This document shows, piece by piece, positions 9,992 through 19,076 of a stretch of 33,088 bases of DNA. The notes under the pieces are model-generated. The model made no database searches and was not told where the DNA came from. It saw only the letters and a program-made list of their open reading frames with translations. Origin of the DNA: Candidatus Zixiibacteriota bacterium (lineage in GTDB: Bacteria; RBG-13-66-14; B26-G2; WVWN01); the NCBI GenBank assembly GCA_030613505.1, contig JAUWLW010000033.1, forward strand, positions 1-33,088, read 5' to 3'. The position numbers were made by a program, and so were the translations under genes. Numbering within the stretch: the stretch's first letter is position 1; each line of letters opens with the position of its first letter.

Positions 9992-10021
9992 GGGCGGGAG
10001 CGGTTTGACCCGCTCCCACCC
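9992..10021 (-). terminator. Hairpin downstream of the third sulfatase
   Basis: GGGAGCGG (9996-10003) and CCGCTCCC (10010-10017) form a perfect 8-bp stem with a 6-base loop. The stem extends by three more pairs after one mismatch. It lies 10 bases past the stop of the sulfatase ending at 10031. There is only a weak T-run after it on the minus strand. Confidence 0.6.
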
Positions 10022-10030
10022 GAATTGACC

Positions 10031-12382
10031 TTATTCGCGCTTCATCATCGCCAACGCTTCCATCTCGAGGTCGGCGTACGGTTCGCCGCTGACGTCTATT
10101 ATCACGTGCTTGATGGTCCCCGTAAAAGCGAACGGGCTCGAGCCGGGGTAATCCTCGGTTACCGGCGAGGCAGCGTCCAACCCGACGTTTAAGCCCTCAC
10201 CACCCACCGCGAACTTACCGGGCTGGGTTTTAATTTGGCCTGCGCCGACTTTCTTCTCGTCGATATAGAGATTGAGGGTGCCATGCGCGGTACCTTTGGG
10301 TTCCTCGCGGTCTTTGACGAACTCTGCTCCCAGTATTACCTCGCCGGCGGGTACGTCCACTTCGGATTCAATAATCTGTTCGAGCGAACCGACGAAGTTA
10401 TAGCAATACTTGAGCTTGCCGTCTTTGACGTATAAAGCGTGGCCGCCGAACAGGCTGCCGTGGGAGAAGACAACGCCTTCGGCGCCGCCTTTCGGTATCA
10501 CTACCTCCGCGGCCATCTCGTACGAACGGTTGCGGGTGTTGACCGCGACCGACTCCGGTATCTCCGAGCCGCCGGGATAGTATATATACCTATCCCGCGC
10601 TTTGACCAACTGCGGGCGTTCCGTTCCCAATATCGTTACCGTGCTACGGCTTTCCAGCGGTAAACCGTTATACTTACCGGCCTCGTTGAACCAGAGGTTT
10701 ATTAACTCTTTGAGTTTTTCCGGGTATTTATCGGCCAGGTTATGTATCTCGGAAATATCTTCGTCGACTTTATACAGTTCCCATTCGTCTTCGTTAAAAC
10801 CGCCTTTACCCAGTAACCGGCCGTGACGTGCTACCGCTTTCCATCCTTTATACCAGAGACCTCGCGTACCCAGCATCGAGTAGAACTGTATCTGTTTGAT
10901 GCCGGGGGCTTTGTCGTCGTCAAAGCTGTATTTCATACTCTGTCCCTCGACGGGAATCTGGGGGTAGCCTTTGACCATCTCAGGCATATCGATACCGATG
11001 CACTCGTAGATAGTGGGGGCCACGTCTACACAATGGTGGTACTGGTCCAGCAGCTTGCCTTTATCCTTGATACCGGCCGGCCAGTGTACGATAAACGGGT
11101 CGCAAATACCGCCGTTGAACGAAGCGTGCCCCTTAAACATCTTGAAAGGCGTGTTGAAAGCCATCGCCCAGCCGTTCGGATAGTGGCCGTAGGTCTTCGG
11201 GCCGCCCAGTTCGTCGAGCATCGCCAGGTTCTCCTGAAGGTCGTCCGGGATGCCGTTGCAGAACTTGTTCTCGTTCACCGAGCCGTCGGGGCCGCCCTCG
11301 GGGCTGGCGCCGTTATCGGAAACGACGATGACGATGGTATTGTCGAGTTGGCCCGTTTTTTCAAGGTAGTCGATAAGGCGGCCGACGTGATGGTCGGTAT
11401 GGGCCAGGAACCCGGCGTAAACTTCGGCCATACGGCGGTACAGCTTCTTTTCGTCGTCGCTCAAGCTGTCCCAGGGTTTGGTATAGTCGGACGGCATAAT
11501 CAGACCGTCCTCGTCCGGCGGATAGGTTTTATCGCCCAGCGGGTTTATGGGCGGCATCTCGGTATTCTTGGGGACTATCCCCATCTTCTTCTGCCGTTCC
11601 AGTACCAGCTCCCGGTACTTCTCGTAGCCCATATCGAACTTGCCCCGGTACTTCTCTATCCACTCTTTCGGCGCGTGGTGCGGGGCGTGGGTCGCCCCCG
11701 GGCAGTAATACATAAAGAACGGTTTACCCGGGGCGATGGCCTTGGCGTCGGCGATGAAAGAGATGGCCTTGTCGGTAATGTCGTCGGTGAAATGGTAGCC
11801 TTCTTCGGGGCTTTTCGGCTGCTCTACCGGGTGGTTGTCGTATACCAGATCCGGGGAGAACTGGTGGGTTTCGCCGCCCAAAAAGCCGTAGAACCGCTCG
11901 AAACCGCGCCCCACCGGCCAGTTGCGTTTGGTCGCCGCCAGGTTCATCTCGTCCTCGGGGCAGAGGTGCCATTTACCGAGCATAAAGGTGTTGTAACCGC
12001 GTTCGGATAACACTTCGGCGATGGTAGCGCACTCGAACGGGATATGGCCGTTGGAGTTGGGGAATCCGGTCGTGCATTCCGCAACACAGGCCATACCGTT
12101 GGCGGTGTGGTTGCGCCCGGTTAACAGGCAGGAGCGTGTGGGCGAGCACATCGCGGTCGTATGGAACCGGGTGTAAAGCAGGCCGTTCTTCGCCAGCTTG
12201 TCGATGTTCGGCGTGTCTATCAGGCCGCCGTAGCACGACATCGCCGAAAAGCCCACGTCGTCGAGACATATGTAGAGGACGTTGGGCGCGCCTTCCGGGG
12301 CTTCCGGTTGTTTAAACGGTTCCCAATCCGGGACCGAATCAACGATGTCGAGGTTAATAACCCCTTTGAATGGTTTCGTCAT
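10031..12382 (-). CDS. Long-form arylsulfatase (type I, Cys-type), divergent paralogue
   Basis: A 783-aa sulfatase with DD at 41-42, Cys79 in CSPTR, GKWHLCP and SDNGASPEGG. The jelly-roll tail carries GGHALYVKDGKLKYCYN. Compared with the other long forms it has an insertion of roughly 20 residues (MPPINPLGDKTYPPDEDGLI) before the KPWDSLS motif. The open frame runs to 12472, but I chose Met at 12382 because AAGGAAGAG precedes it and the upstream residues are Arg-rich and unlike any sulfatase N terminus. There is no signal peptide. It lies between the DUF1254 gene and the HAD remnant, and its 134-base leader contains two overlapping hairpins. Confidence 0.93.
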   Translation of the reverse strand: MTKPFKGVINLDIVDSVPDWEPFKQPEAPEGAPNVLYICLDDVGFSAMSCYGGLIDTPNIDKLAKNGLLYTRFHTTAMCSPTRSCLLTGRNHTANGMACVAECTTGFPNSNGHIPFECATIAEVLSERGYNTFMLGKWHLCPEDEMNLAATKRNWPVGRGFERFYGFLGGETHQFSPDLVYDNHPVEQPKSPEEGYHFTDDITDKAISFIADAKAIAPGKPFFMYYCPGATHAPHHAPKEWIEKYRGKFDMGYEKYRELVLERQKKMGIVPKNTEMPPINPLGDKTYPPDEDGLIMPSDYTKPWDSLSDDEKKLYRRMAEVYAGFLAHTDHHVGRLIDYLEKTGQLDNTIVIVVSDNGASPEGGPDGSVNENKFCNGIPDDLQENLAMLDELGGPKTYGHYPNGWAMAFNTPFKMFKGHASFNGGICDPFIVHWPAGIKDKGKLLDQYHHCVDVAPTIYECIGIDMPEMVKGYPQIPVEGQSMKYSFDDDKAPGIKQIQFYSMLGTRGLWYKGWKAVARHGRLLGKGGFNEDEWELYKVDEDISEIHNLADKYPEKLKELINLWFNEAGKYNGLPLESRSTVTILGTERPQLVKARDRYIYYPGGSEIPESVAVNTRNRSYEMAAEVVIPKGGAEGVVFSHGSLFGGHALYVKDGKLKYCYNFVGSLEQIIESEVDVPAGEVILGAEFVKDREEPKGTAHGTLNLYIDEKKVGAGQIKTQPGKFAVGGEGLNVGLDAASPVTEDYPGSSPFAFTGTIKHVIIDVSGEPYADLEMEALAMMKRE

Positions 12383-12440
12383 GGTGCTCTTCCTTTCCCC
12401 GCGGACGCGGGTAATCTGTTCGACGCCGCGGTAATCACGA

Positions 12441-12469
12441 CGGCAATGTCGTTGCCGGCGCAAGCGCCG
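12441..12469 (-). terminator. Two overlapping hairpins between DUF1254 gene and sulfatase
   Basis: CGGCAA/TTGCCG (12441-12457, 5-base loop) and CGGCG/CGCCG (12456-12469, loop CAAG) share two bases, so they could be alternative folds. They lie about 50 bases after the DUF1254 stop and 60 bases before the sulfatase start. They may end the upstream transcript or shape the sulfatase leader. No T-run is present. Confidence 0.4.
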
Positions 12470-12516
12470 CACGGAAGTAAGTTATACGTTCGATTTATTT
12501 TATTGTTCTCTCCGTG

Positions 12517-13983
12517 TTATTTGATCTTCCTAACTTTATTCATCGGCCACGTCTGTTCGTCGTACGGTTTAAGAGGACCATAGAGACGCATATAGAGGAA
12601 GAAGGACTCACCTGGATTTGTTTGCACCCAGTTGCTTTCGTTGCCCTCAGGGGCCGTGGGTCCGAAGTAGAGATCGACTGAGCCGTCCTTATTTGTCCGC
12701 AAACCTTCGGTTCGGGAAGAAATATCGGATTTCCTTATCTCGTTTCGGATGATCAACCGGTTTCGAGCATCATAGACGGTTACGGACCAGAAATTGGCCG
12801 CCGGTGGATCAGGCTCGACTCTGAGCGAGTAATGATTGCCACCCATCAGGGCATCACCATCTGCGTCGTAATAGCTGCCAAGATAAGCTGAGCCTTTACC
12901 CTCAACGAACTTCGTCATCCCTTCCGATGTGGTGGCAGCCTCGTAGGTATAGGACAATCGCTGGTTGAACATCGAATAGTTATCCAGGTCGACTTTGGTG
13001 TCGAGGCCGGCCAGAACCTTGTCCCAACCGGAGTCCTCCCCATAGCGGGCGTCGGGGAAGAAGCTGTCAAACGCAGTCGACTGGGCAATGGCAAAACCGA
13101 CGGGCAGGCTTTCTTCCAGGATCTCTTTCTGGTAGGTTGTTGGCTCAAAGGGTTTACCTTTTTCGATGCCCAAATCCTGAAGCCATGCGTAAAAGAAGCG
13201 ATCGCGATCCGCCAACGGTTCCGCCTGGACGTAATCATTCAATAAATCCCAGAATCTCATGTCTTCGGGCGGGGTGCCAATTATCACTTTATCTCCAGGT
13301 TTCGGATCGTATTTGATGATCTTTGTGGCCGGAGGATTAGCCTGGTCTTTCAACCGGTAGGCCTTAACACCTCTTTTGAGTTTCTCAGCCTCCGGACCGG
13401 TTCCCAGGACTCGGTAGAAATACACCATCTTGTAAGTATTAGATCGGATAACTTCCCCGTCAAAGTCGTCCGGAAAATCCTGCCCGGGGCCGACAAAGAG
13501 TAACGTCTCCGCTTTTCCGGAATTGATTTCCTTGATGGGTTCCTGCCAGGCATTGTTGGCAGCGCCGTAGACGCCCCCGGCCGGAATCTTCACCACGACA
13601 GGGCCTGTTTTGGCCAGGTCCAGGAAGGAAATGGTATATGGGGTGGTCACATTCGCGGTCAACCATACGTAAACGCCGTCGTATCCTGAAAACAGGCCGA
13701 TTACAGGTTCGTCTGGATCGGCTTTGAGATTATCCTGGAAGACATTCACCATCTGGTAAAAACTTACTGCGGGCATTGCCCAGGTGACCAACGCTGAGGC
13801 CCGATGCAATCGTGCCGTGCGGCGCATCTCCTCTGCTGACTCTTTGGTCAAGGTCTGATCCTGAAACTCGATCGGTCCGAAGTAGGTATCGATAGATTTG
13901 GGTTCTTGTGCGAGTGCGGTGGCCGCCGTCGCCAGCAGGGACAACGCCGCACCACAGCAAATGATATGTTTGATCGTTTTCAT
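12517..13983 (-). CDS. Secreted DUF1254/DUF1214-domain protein
   Basis: A 488-aa protein with a clear signal peptide (hydrophobic residues ~8-25, cleavage probably after ALA in TALAQEPK). The N-terminal part after it matches DUF1254, including LHRASALVTWAMPAVSFYQM. The C-terminal ~110 residues match DUF1214, including VTVYDARNRLI, SSRTEGL, KDGSVDLYFGP and ESNWVQTNPGESFFLYMRLY. The family function is not established. It follows the HAD gene by 22 bases, with AAGGAGA before the ATG, so the two form an operon. It is the only clearly exported soluble protein of the island. Base composition is visibly less GC-rich and codon choice differs from the neighbours, which hints at separate acquisition. 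Confidence 0.9.
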   Translation of the reverse strand: MKTIKHIICCGAALSLLATAATALAQEPKSIDTYFGPIEFQDQTLTKESAEEMRRTARLHRASALVTWAMPAVSFYQMVNVFQDNLKADPDEPVIGLFSGYDGVYVWLTANVTTPYTISFLDLAKTGPVVVKIPAGGVYGAANNAWQEPIKEINSGKAETLLFVGPGQDFPDDFDGEVIRSNTYKMVYFYRVLGTGPEAEKLKRGVKAYRLKDQANPPATKIIKYDPKPGDKVIIGTPPEDMRFWDLLNDYVQAEPLADRDRFFYAWLQDLGIEKGKPFEPTTYQKEILEESLPVGFAIAQSTAFDSFFPDARYGEDSGWDKVLAGLDTKVDLDNYSMFNQRLSYTYEAATTSEGMTKFVEGKGSAYLGSYYDADGDALMGGNHYSLRVEPDPPAANFWSVTVYDARNRLIIRNEIRKSDISSRTEGLRTNKDGSVDLYFGPTAPEGNESNWVQTNPGESFFLYMRLYGPLKPYDEQTWPMNKVRKIK

Positions 13984-14005
13984 GTCTCGTCTCCTTTTCG
14001 TCTCG

Positions 14006-14950
14006 TTATTCGGTTTCGAACGGGAAAACCCGCCTCCAGTCCCGCTTCATATCCACTACCGTCCAGCCGCGCTCCTCGGCCTCGTCGAGCGCCTTGTCGA
14101 GGCGGCCTACGGGCGAGGCGCGGTCGTAGGCGAACTCGCGCTCGCCGTCGGTGTGGCGGACGATTGCGCCCAACCGCGCCCCCTCGCCGGCGGTAACCCA
14201 TTGCAGCATCTGGAGGTCGCCGTCCGAGTTGCCGAACGCGGCGATAGGGCGGCGGCCTATGAACTTGTTGATGGCCACCGGCTTGCCGGCCTTGTCGTCG
14301 ACGAAGTCGATTTCCGGCCTCCGCAGCAGAAGCGGCTCCCCCTCGCGCATCTCGAAGGCCGTCACGATGCTGCTGCCCACCACCTGCTCGGGCGGGACAC
14401 CATATATATCTTCCGCCCAGACGCGCAAGAACTCAATGCCGCCGCCGGACACGATGTACGTCTTGAAACCCCGGCCGCGGAGGTAGGCCAGCAGCTCGAG
14501 CATGGGCTGGTATACGCACTCGGTATAGGGGCGGTCGAAGCGCGGGTGCCGGGCCGAGGCGAGCCAGTCGCCGACTATTTGTTTAAACTCCTCCGTGGTC
14601 GTGCCGCCGTGGGAGGCCGCGGCGACGTCGAGGATGTCGCGCTGCGTCAACGTCGCGAGCCGGCCGAGGTCCTTCGACAGGACCGCCCGGAACTTCTCCT
14701 GCTCCTCCCACTCGGGGTGTTCCGGCAAAAGGGCCGCGACCCGGTCGAAGGCGAAGACGTACTGGACGTAGAGGGGCTGCTCGGGCCACAGCGTGCCGTC
14801 GTTGTCGAAGACGGCGACGCGCTCCGCCTCCGCGACGAAGTCCTCGCCGCCCGGCGTCGTTACGCGCGCGACGAAACTTACTATGGCTTGTTTGGCAGGG
14901 CCGTCGTTCCAGGAGGGGAGTAGGTCGTTATCGTTTCCCGCGTATTTCAC
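14006..14950 (-). CDS. HAD-superfamily hydrolase (phosphoserine phosphatase-like)
   Basis: A 314-aa cytoplasmic protein with the HAD motifs in order: VFDNDGTLW (nucleophile Asp49, Asp51), YIVSGGG (motif II), a Lys in the VDDKAGKPVAIN stretch (motif III) and FGNSDGDLQML (motif IV). It therefore probably hydrolyses a phosphate monoester; the substrate is unknown. There is a large cap region of ~120 residues after motif I. The start is GTG (14948-14950), with AAAGGG upstream. It lies between a short-form sulfatase and DUF1254. A decayed copy of its 3' end occurs at 9837-9956, so this gene was once duplicated together with neighbouring sulfatase genes. Confidence 0.88.
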   Translation of the reverse strand: MKYAGNDNDLLPSWNDGPAKQAIVSFVARVTTPGGEDFVAEAERVAVFDNDGTLWPEQPLYVQYVFAFDRVAALLPEHPEWEEQEKFRAVLSKDLGRLATLTQRDILDVAAASHGGTTTEEFKQIVGDWLASARHPRFDRPYTECVYQPMLELLAYLRGRGFKTYIVSGGGIEFLRVWAEDIYGVPPEQVVGSSIVTAFEMREGEPLLLRRPEIDFVDDKAGKPVAINKFIGRRPIAAFGNSDGDLQMLQWVTAGEGARLGAIVRHTDGEREFAYDRASPVGRLDKALDEAEERGWTVVDMKRDWRRVFPFETE

Positions 14951-14975
14951 GGCGCAACCCTTTCAACTTGAGGTC

Positions 14976-15010
14976 GCACTGCGCCCGACGGCAAGCGCCG
15001 GACGCAGTGC
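14976..15010 (-). terminator. Long hairpin downstream of a short-form sulfatase
   Basis: GCACTGCG (14976-14983) pairs perfectly with CGCAGTGC (15003-15010), and inner bases continue the stem with two mismatches to a 5-base loop. It begins 33 bases after the stop of the sulfatase ending at 15043 and precedes the HAD start. There is no T-run on the minus strand. Confidence 0.55.
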
Positions 15011-15042
15011 TATCGTTCGGGGTTTAAGTATCCTGTAGCCTC

Positions 15043-16521
15043 TTAGCGCGAACCGCCGCCCGAGGCATCCTCCAGCGTCTCCATTACGCGGTCCAGGTTG
15101 AACGACGCCGGCTTCTGCCGCGGCGGGAAGTCCTTGAAGGACTGAATTTGCTGCGCCACGTACGCCTGCGCGGGCACGAGAAGGAAGACGTGGTCGAGGA
15201 CCCAATCCCAGTAGGTATTGGAGTTCTCGTCCGCCCGCTCGAACGGGTCGCGCCGGAGGTTGAAGATCTTCGGGACCCGGAGCGTCACGAACGGCTCCGC
15301 CCAGCATTGCATCGTCTTGGCCCGTTGCTCCATGAACACGACCTTCCAGTCGCCGTAGCGTAGACCCACGAGCTCGCCGTCGTCGTTGACGTAGAAGAAA
15401 GCTCCGCGGGGGCTCTCCTTCACCTCGCCGGTTAAGTACGGAAGCATGTTGAATCCGTCGACGTGGACCTTGAAGGTCTTGTCGCCGGCCTTGTAGCCTT
15501 TCAGCAGCTTCTCTTTGACGTCCGGCTCGCCCGCGGCCGCCAGCAGCGTCGGCAGCCAGTCCTGGTGGCAGGCGATGCCGTTCAGGACCGTACCGGCGGG
15601 AATTTTGCCCGGCCAGCGCATGAACGCCGGAACGCGCCAGCCGCCTTCCCAGTTCGTGTTCTTCTCGCTGCGGAAAGGCGTGATGCCGGCATCGGGCCAG
15701 CTGTTGTAGTGGGGGCCGTTGTCGGTGGAGTACATGACGATGGTATTGTCGGCGATGCCGAGGTCGTCGAGCTTCTTGAGCAGGAGGCCGACTCTCTCGT
15801 CGTGGGCCACCATAACGTCGTTGTAGAACCCCTGGCCGCTTTTGCCCTCGTGCTTCTTGGCGCAGTGGGTCCGGAAGTGCATCGCCGTGGAGTTCCACCA
15901 GATGAAGAACGGCTTGCCTTCCTTGTTGGCGTCGTCGATGAACCGGAGCGTATGTTCCGTGGCCTCGTCGTCGATGGTCTCCATCCGCTTCTTGGTGAGC
16001 GGGCCGGTGTCCTCGACGCGGCCGTCGGCGAAGCTGTGAATTACGCCGCGCGGGCCGAACTTCTTGCGGAACTTCGGGTCCTTCGGGTAATCGGGGAGCT
16101 CGGGCTCCTCCTCGGCGTTGAGGTGGTAGAGGTTGCCGAAGAACTCGTCGAAGCCGTGGTTGGAGGGGAGGAACTCGTCCTTGTCGCCGAGGTGGTTCTT
16201 GCCGAACTGGCCGGTGGCGTAGCCCAGCGGCTTGAGGAGCTCGGCGATGGTCGCGTCCTCGGCCTGCAGGCCGAGGTCGGCGCCGGGCATGCCCACCTTG
16301 GTCAGGCCGGTGCGGAGGGGGTTCTGGCCGGTGATGAACGCGGCGCGACCGGCGGTGCAGCTCTGCTGGGCGTAATAATCGGTGAAGGCCACGCCCTCGT
16401 TGCCTATCCGGTCGATATTGGGCGTGCGATAGCCCATCTGGCCGCGGCTGTTGTAACTTATGTTCCACCAGCCGATGTCGTCACCCCAGATGATAAGGAT
16501 GTTGGGCTTGTCCGTTGCCAT
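15043..16521 (-). CDS. Short-form arylsulfatase with CTAGR active-site motif
   Basis: A 492-aa type I sulfatase. Asp residues of GDDIGWWN (DD 14-15) and the later STDNGPHYNSW supply metal ligands, and FGKNHLGD holds the Lys/His pair. The formylglycine site is Cys55 in CTAGR, i.e. C-x-A-x-R, where Ala replaces the usual Pro. Motifs with Ala are accepted by anaerobic maturases. It lacks the jelly-roll domain of the long forms and lacks a signal peptide. AAAGGAGA precedes the ATG. It is highly similar along its whole length to the protein at 19304-20779, with many identical runs, so the two are recent paralogues. They flank an unrelated long-form enzyme. Confidence 0.95.
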   Translation of the reverse strand: MATDKPNILIIWGDDIGWWNISYNSRGQMGYRTPNIDRIGNEGVAFTDYYAQQSCTAGRAAFITGQNPLRTGLTKVGMPGADLGLQAEDATIAELLKPLGYATGQFGKNHLGDKDEFLPSNHGFDEFFGNLYHLNAEEEPELPDYPKDPKFRKKFGPRGVIHSFADGRVEDTGPLTKKRMETIDDEATEHTLRFIDDANKEGKPFFIWWNSTAMHFRTHCAKKHEGKSGQGFYNDVMVAHDERVGLLLKKLDDLGIADNTIVMYSTDNGPHYNSWPDAGITPFRSEKNTNWEGGWRVPAFMRWPGKIPAGTVLNGIACHQDWLPTLLAAAGEPDVKEKLLKGYKAGDKTFKVHVDGFNMLPYLTGEVKESPRGAFFYVNDDGELVGLRYGDWKVVFMEQRAKTMQCWAEPFVTLRVPKIFNLRRDPFERADENSNTYWDWVLDHVFLLVPAQAYVAQQIQSFKDFPPRQKPASFNLDRVMETLEDASGGGSR

Positions 16522-16615
16522 ATGGCAAATCTCCTTTCGGTTTGGTTAATACCTTCTCAATACTGGCTGCTTCTCGGTCGTTACTTTGCAGAGTTTTTCG
16601 TGGCTTATTCCTCCC

Positions 16616-16652
16616 CCGGGACCGGCGGCCCTTCCCGGACCGCCAGTCCCGG
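16616..16652 (-). terminator. 13-bp stem hairpin in the 16522-16691 gap
   Basis: Arms 16616-16628 and 16640-16652 (CGGGAC-rich) pair with one mismatch around an 11-base loop. It is the second of two hairpins downstream of the sulfatase ending at 16692. It could be a terminator or an mRNA 3'-end protector. Confidence 0.5.
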
Positions 16653-16668
16653 CTTACTCATTACTGCC

Positions 16669-16686
16669 GCGCCAATTAATTGGCGC
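16669..16686. promoter_or_regulatory. Perfect 18-bp palindrome
   Basis: GCGCCAATTAATTGGCGC is an exact palindrome located 5 bases after the stop of the sulfatase at 16692-19055. As RNA it can form a short stem; as DNA it has the symmetry of a dimeric regulator site. Being downstream of one gene and about 150 bases upstream of the next sulfatase start, either role is possible. Confidence 0.45.
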
Positions 16687-16691
16687 CCAAT

Positions 16692-19055
16692 CTATTGCCG
16701 CGCTATGATCCGGTGATACTTTTGATCGTCCGGCTCGAGGTGGCTGACGTCGTCCTCTTCCAGGTCAACTCGCACCCAGTGGATCTTCCCGGAGAACTTG
16801 TTACGTTCGCCCTCAGGGTAGTCATCCGTCACAGGCAGGGCCAAGTCTCCACCGACGTCCAACGTCTCGTCGGCCGAAAAGATGAACGGGACCGTGTGGC
16901 TGATCTTGCCTTCGGCCACCTTCTTATCGTTGACGTGGATCGTGCCGGTTCCGCCCGCACCCGGTTTGTCGCCCTCGAAGTTGAAGTGGTAGCGGATATT
17001 GACCTTGCCGGTGGGTAGCTTGGTTTCGCCGCCCACGTAGCTGTATTCCAGATCGAGGAAGTTGTGCACGTACTTGGCGGCCCCATCTTTCACGTACAGG
17101 CTCCAGCCGGCAAAACGGCCGCCCTGGGCGATGATCACGCCGTTGGCGCCCTCTTCCGGGATCTCAACCTCCGCCGTGACGGTGTGCGAACGATTCTTGA
17201 CATTCAGCACCGTGTTCTCCGTCAAGTGCGTCATGCCGGGATAGAACGTCATCGTCGTGCGACCGCGCGCAAGATCGGGCCGGCCGGCGATGGCCGCGTT
17301 GAAGCGCTCCGCCGTGCGGTCGTCGAGCGGGAAGACGTTGTACTTGGAGGCCTCGATCATGAACAGCTCCTGCATTTCGCGCAGCTTGTCGGGCATCTCC
17401 TTGGAGAGGTCGTGGGCCTGGCTCCAGTCCTTGTTCGTGTCGTAGAGCTCCCAAACGTCTTCATGGAACGGTGGCAGCTGGACCTGGCCGAGTTCCCACG
17501 GCGTGCGGTGCTTCGTCACGGCCGTCCAACCCTCGTGATAGATCCCACGATTGCCGAACATCTCGAAGTACTGGGTCACGTGCCGGTCCTCGGCCTTGGC
17601 GTCGTCGAAGGAGTAGACCATGCTGACGCCCTCGATGGGTTTCTGGGCCACGCCGTCGACCATGTAAGGCTGCGGCAAGCCGGCCGCTTCCAAGATCGTG
17701 GGCACGACGTCGATGACGTGGTGGAACTGCTGCCGGATTTCTCCCCGGGCTTTGACGCGCTTCGGCCAACTCACCGCCGTGGCGTTGCGGGTGCCGCCGA
17801 AGTGGGAGGCCACCTGCTTGGTCCACTGGAAGGGCGTGTTCATGGCATGCGCCCAACCGACCGGGTAGTGATTGAAGGCCCTTGGGCCGCCCAGCTCGTC
17901 CAACCGCTTGAGTGTATCCTCCAGCGGCGTATCGACGCCGTTCAGAGAAACCAACTCGTTGAACGTGCCGTCCAGCGTGCCCTCCGCGCTGGCGCCGTTG
18001 TCCCCGGCGATGTAGATGAAGAGCGTGTCCTCAAAGATATCCAGCTCTTTGAGCGTATCGATCAGGCGCATCACCTGAGCGTCGGTGTGCTCGGCGAAAG
18101 CGGCATAGACCTCCATCAGGCGAGCGTAGACCTTTTTCTGGGTATCGTCGAGCTCATCCCAGTTGACGACGCCGTCGGGGTGCGCGGTCAGCACCGTGTC
18201 TTTCGGCACCATACCTTTCTTCTTCATTTTGGCCTGCGTTTCCTCCCGAACCGCGTCCCAGCCTTTATCGAATTTACCTTTGTACTTGTCAATGTACTCC
18301 TGTGGGACGTGGTGCGGGGCGTGCGTGGCGCCAAAGGAACAGTACAGAAAGAAGGGCTTATCCGGGGTCATGACGCGGGTGCCGTTTATCCAGCCGATGG
18401 CCTTGTCGACGATATCCTCGGAAACGTGGTAGCCCTCCTCCGCCGTGCCCCAAGGCTCGACCGGGGAATTGCCCAGGTACAAAGTGGGCGCCCACTGGTT
18501 GGTCTCCCCGCACACAAAACCGAAGAACTTCTCGAAGCCGTCGCCGGTCGGCCAGCGGTCAAACGGCCCTGACATGCTGACCTCCCAACACGGGGTCTGG
18601 TGCATCTTACCGACCGCGCCGGTGCAATAGCCGTTGAGGCGCAGCACCTCGGCGATGGTGGCGACGGAGTTGGGTCGTACGCTGTCGTTGCCCGGCGCGG
18701 CGGTGGCGACTTCGCACACCGAGCCCATGCCGGCCGAGTGGTGATTGCGCCCGGTCAGCAGCGCCTGGCGCGTGGGCGAGCACAGCGCCGTGGTATGGAA
18801 GCGGTTATAGAGCAGCCCGGCGTCGAAGATTTTCTGCATGGCGGGCATGTTGCAAGGACCGCCGGTGACGCTCGGCGCGCCGAAGCCCATGTCGTCGATC
18901 AGCACGACGACCACGTTGGGTGCGCCCTCGGGCGGCCGCAGCGGCTCGATAGCCGAAAACTCGGCCTTGCGGGCGTCCAGCGACATTTTGCCTTTGGAGG
19001 GAGAATCGGGGACCGGCAAAATCTCTCGTCCGGTTTTTTCTGGTTCCTGTGCCAT
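16692..19055 (-). CDS. Long-form arylsulfatase, divergent active-site surroundings
   Basis: A 787-aa sulfatase with DD at 54-55, Cys92 in CSPTR and the C-terminal jelly roll (GWSLYVKDGAAKYVHN). Two active-site neighbours differ from the other long forms: GKMHQTP instead of GKWHLTP, and AGDNGASAEG instead of SDNGASAEG. These differences may mean a different substrate. The N terminus is hydrophilic, so it is probably cytoplasmic. A GAGGAG site precedes the ATG. Its codon choice looks less like the neighbouring genes (more GTG and CTG, fewer TA-containing codons by eye). It sits directly downstream of the decayed outer-membrane gene tail. Confidence 0.94.
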   Translation of the reverse strand: MAQEPEKTGREILPVPDSPSKGKMSLDARKAEFSAIEPLRPPEGAPNVVVVLIDDMGFGAPSVTGGPCNMPAMQKIFDAGLLYNRFHTTALCSPTRQALLTGRNHHSAGMGSVCEVATAAPGNDSVRPNSVATIAEVLRLNGYCTGAVGKMHQTPCWEVSMSGPFDRWPTGDGFEKFFGFVCGETNQWAPTLYLGNSPVEPWGTAEEGYHVSEDIVDKAIGWINGTRVMTPDKPFFLYCSFGATHAPHHVPQEYIDKYKGKFDKGWDAVREETQAKMKKKGMVPKDTVLTAHPDGVVNWDELDDTQKKVYARLMEVYAAFAEHTDAQVMRLIDTLKELDIFEDTLFIYIAGDNGASAEGTLDGTFNELVSLNGVDTPLEDTLKRLDELGGPRAFNHYPVGWAHAMNTPFQWTKQVASHFGGTRNATAVSWPKRVKARGEIRQQFHHVIDVVPTILEAAGLPQPYMVDGVAQKPIEGVSMVYSFDDAKAEDRHVTQYFEMFGNRGIYHEGWTAVTKHRTPWELGQVQLPPFHEDVWELYDTNKDWSQAHDLSKEMPDKLREMQELFMIEASKYNVFPLDDRTAERFNAAIAGRPDLARGRTTMTFYPGMTHLTENTVLNVKNRSHTVTAEVEIPEEGANGVIIAQGGRFAGWSLYVKDGAAKYVHNFLDLEYSYVGGETKLPTGKVNIRYHFNFEGDKPGAGGTGTIHVNDKKVAEGKISHTVPFIFSADETLDVGGDLALPVTDDYPEGERNKFSGKIHWVRVDLEEDDVSHLEPDDQKYHRIIARQ

Positions 19056-19076
19056 TTTTTCTCCTCTTCTACGTAA

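Noticed and set aside
10823-12010. Plus-strand frame of 395 codons opposite the third sulfatase
   Set aside because: No recognisable motif and no ribosome site; the opposite strand is a well-supported enzyme.
12383-12472. N-terminal extension of the third sulfatase to 12472
   Set aside because: Arg-rich residues over a hairpin-containing leader; the Met at 12382 has a ribosome site and fits the family.
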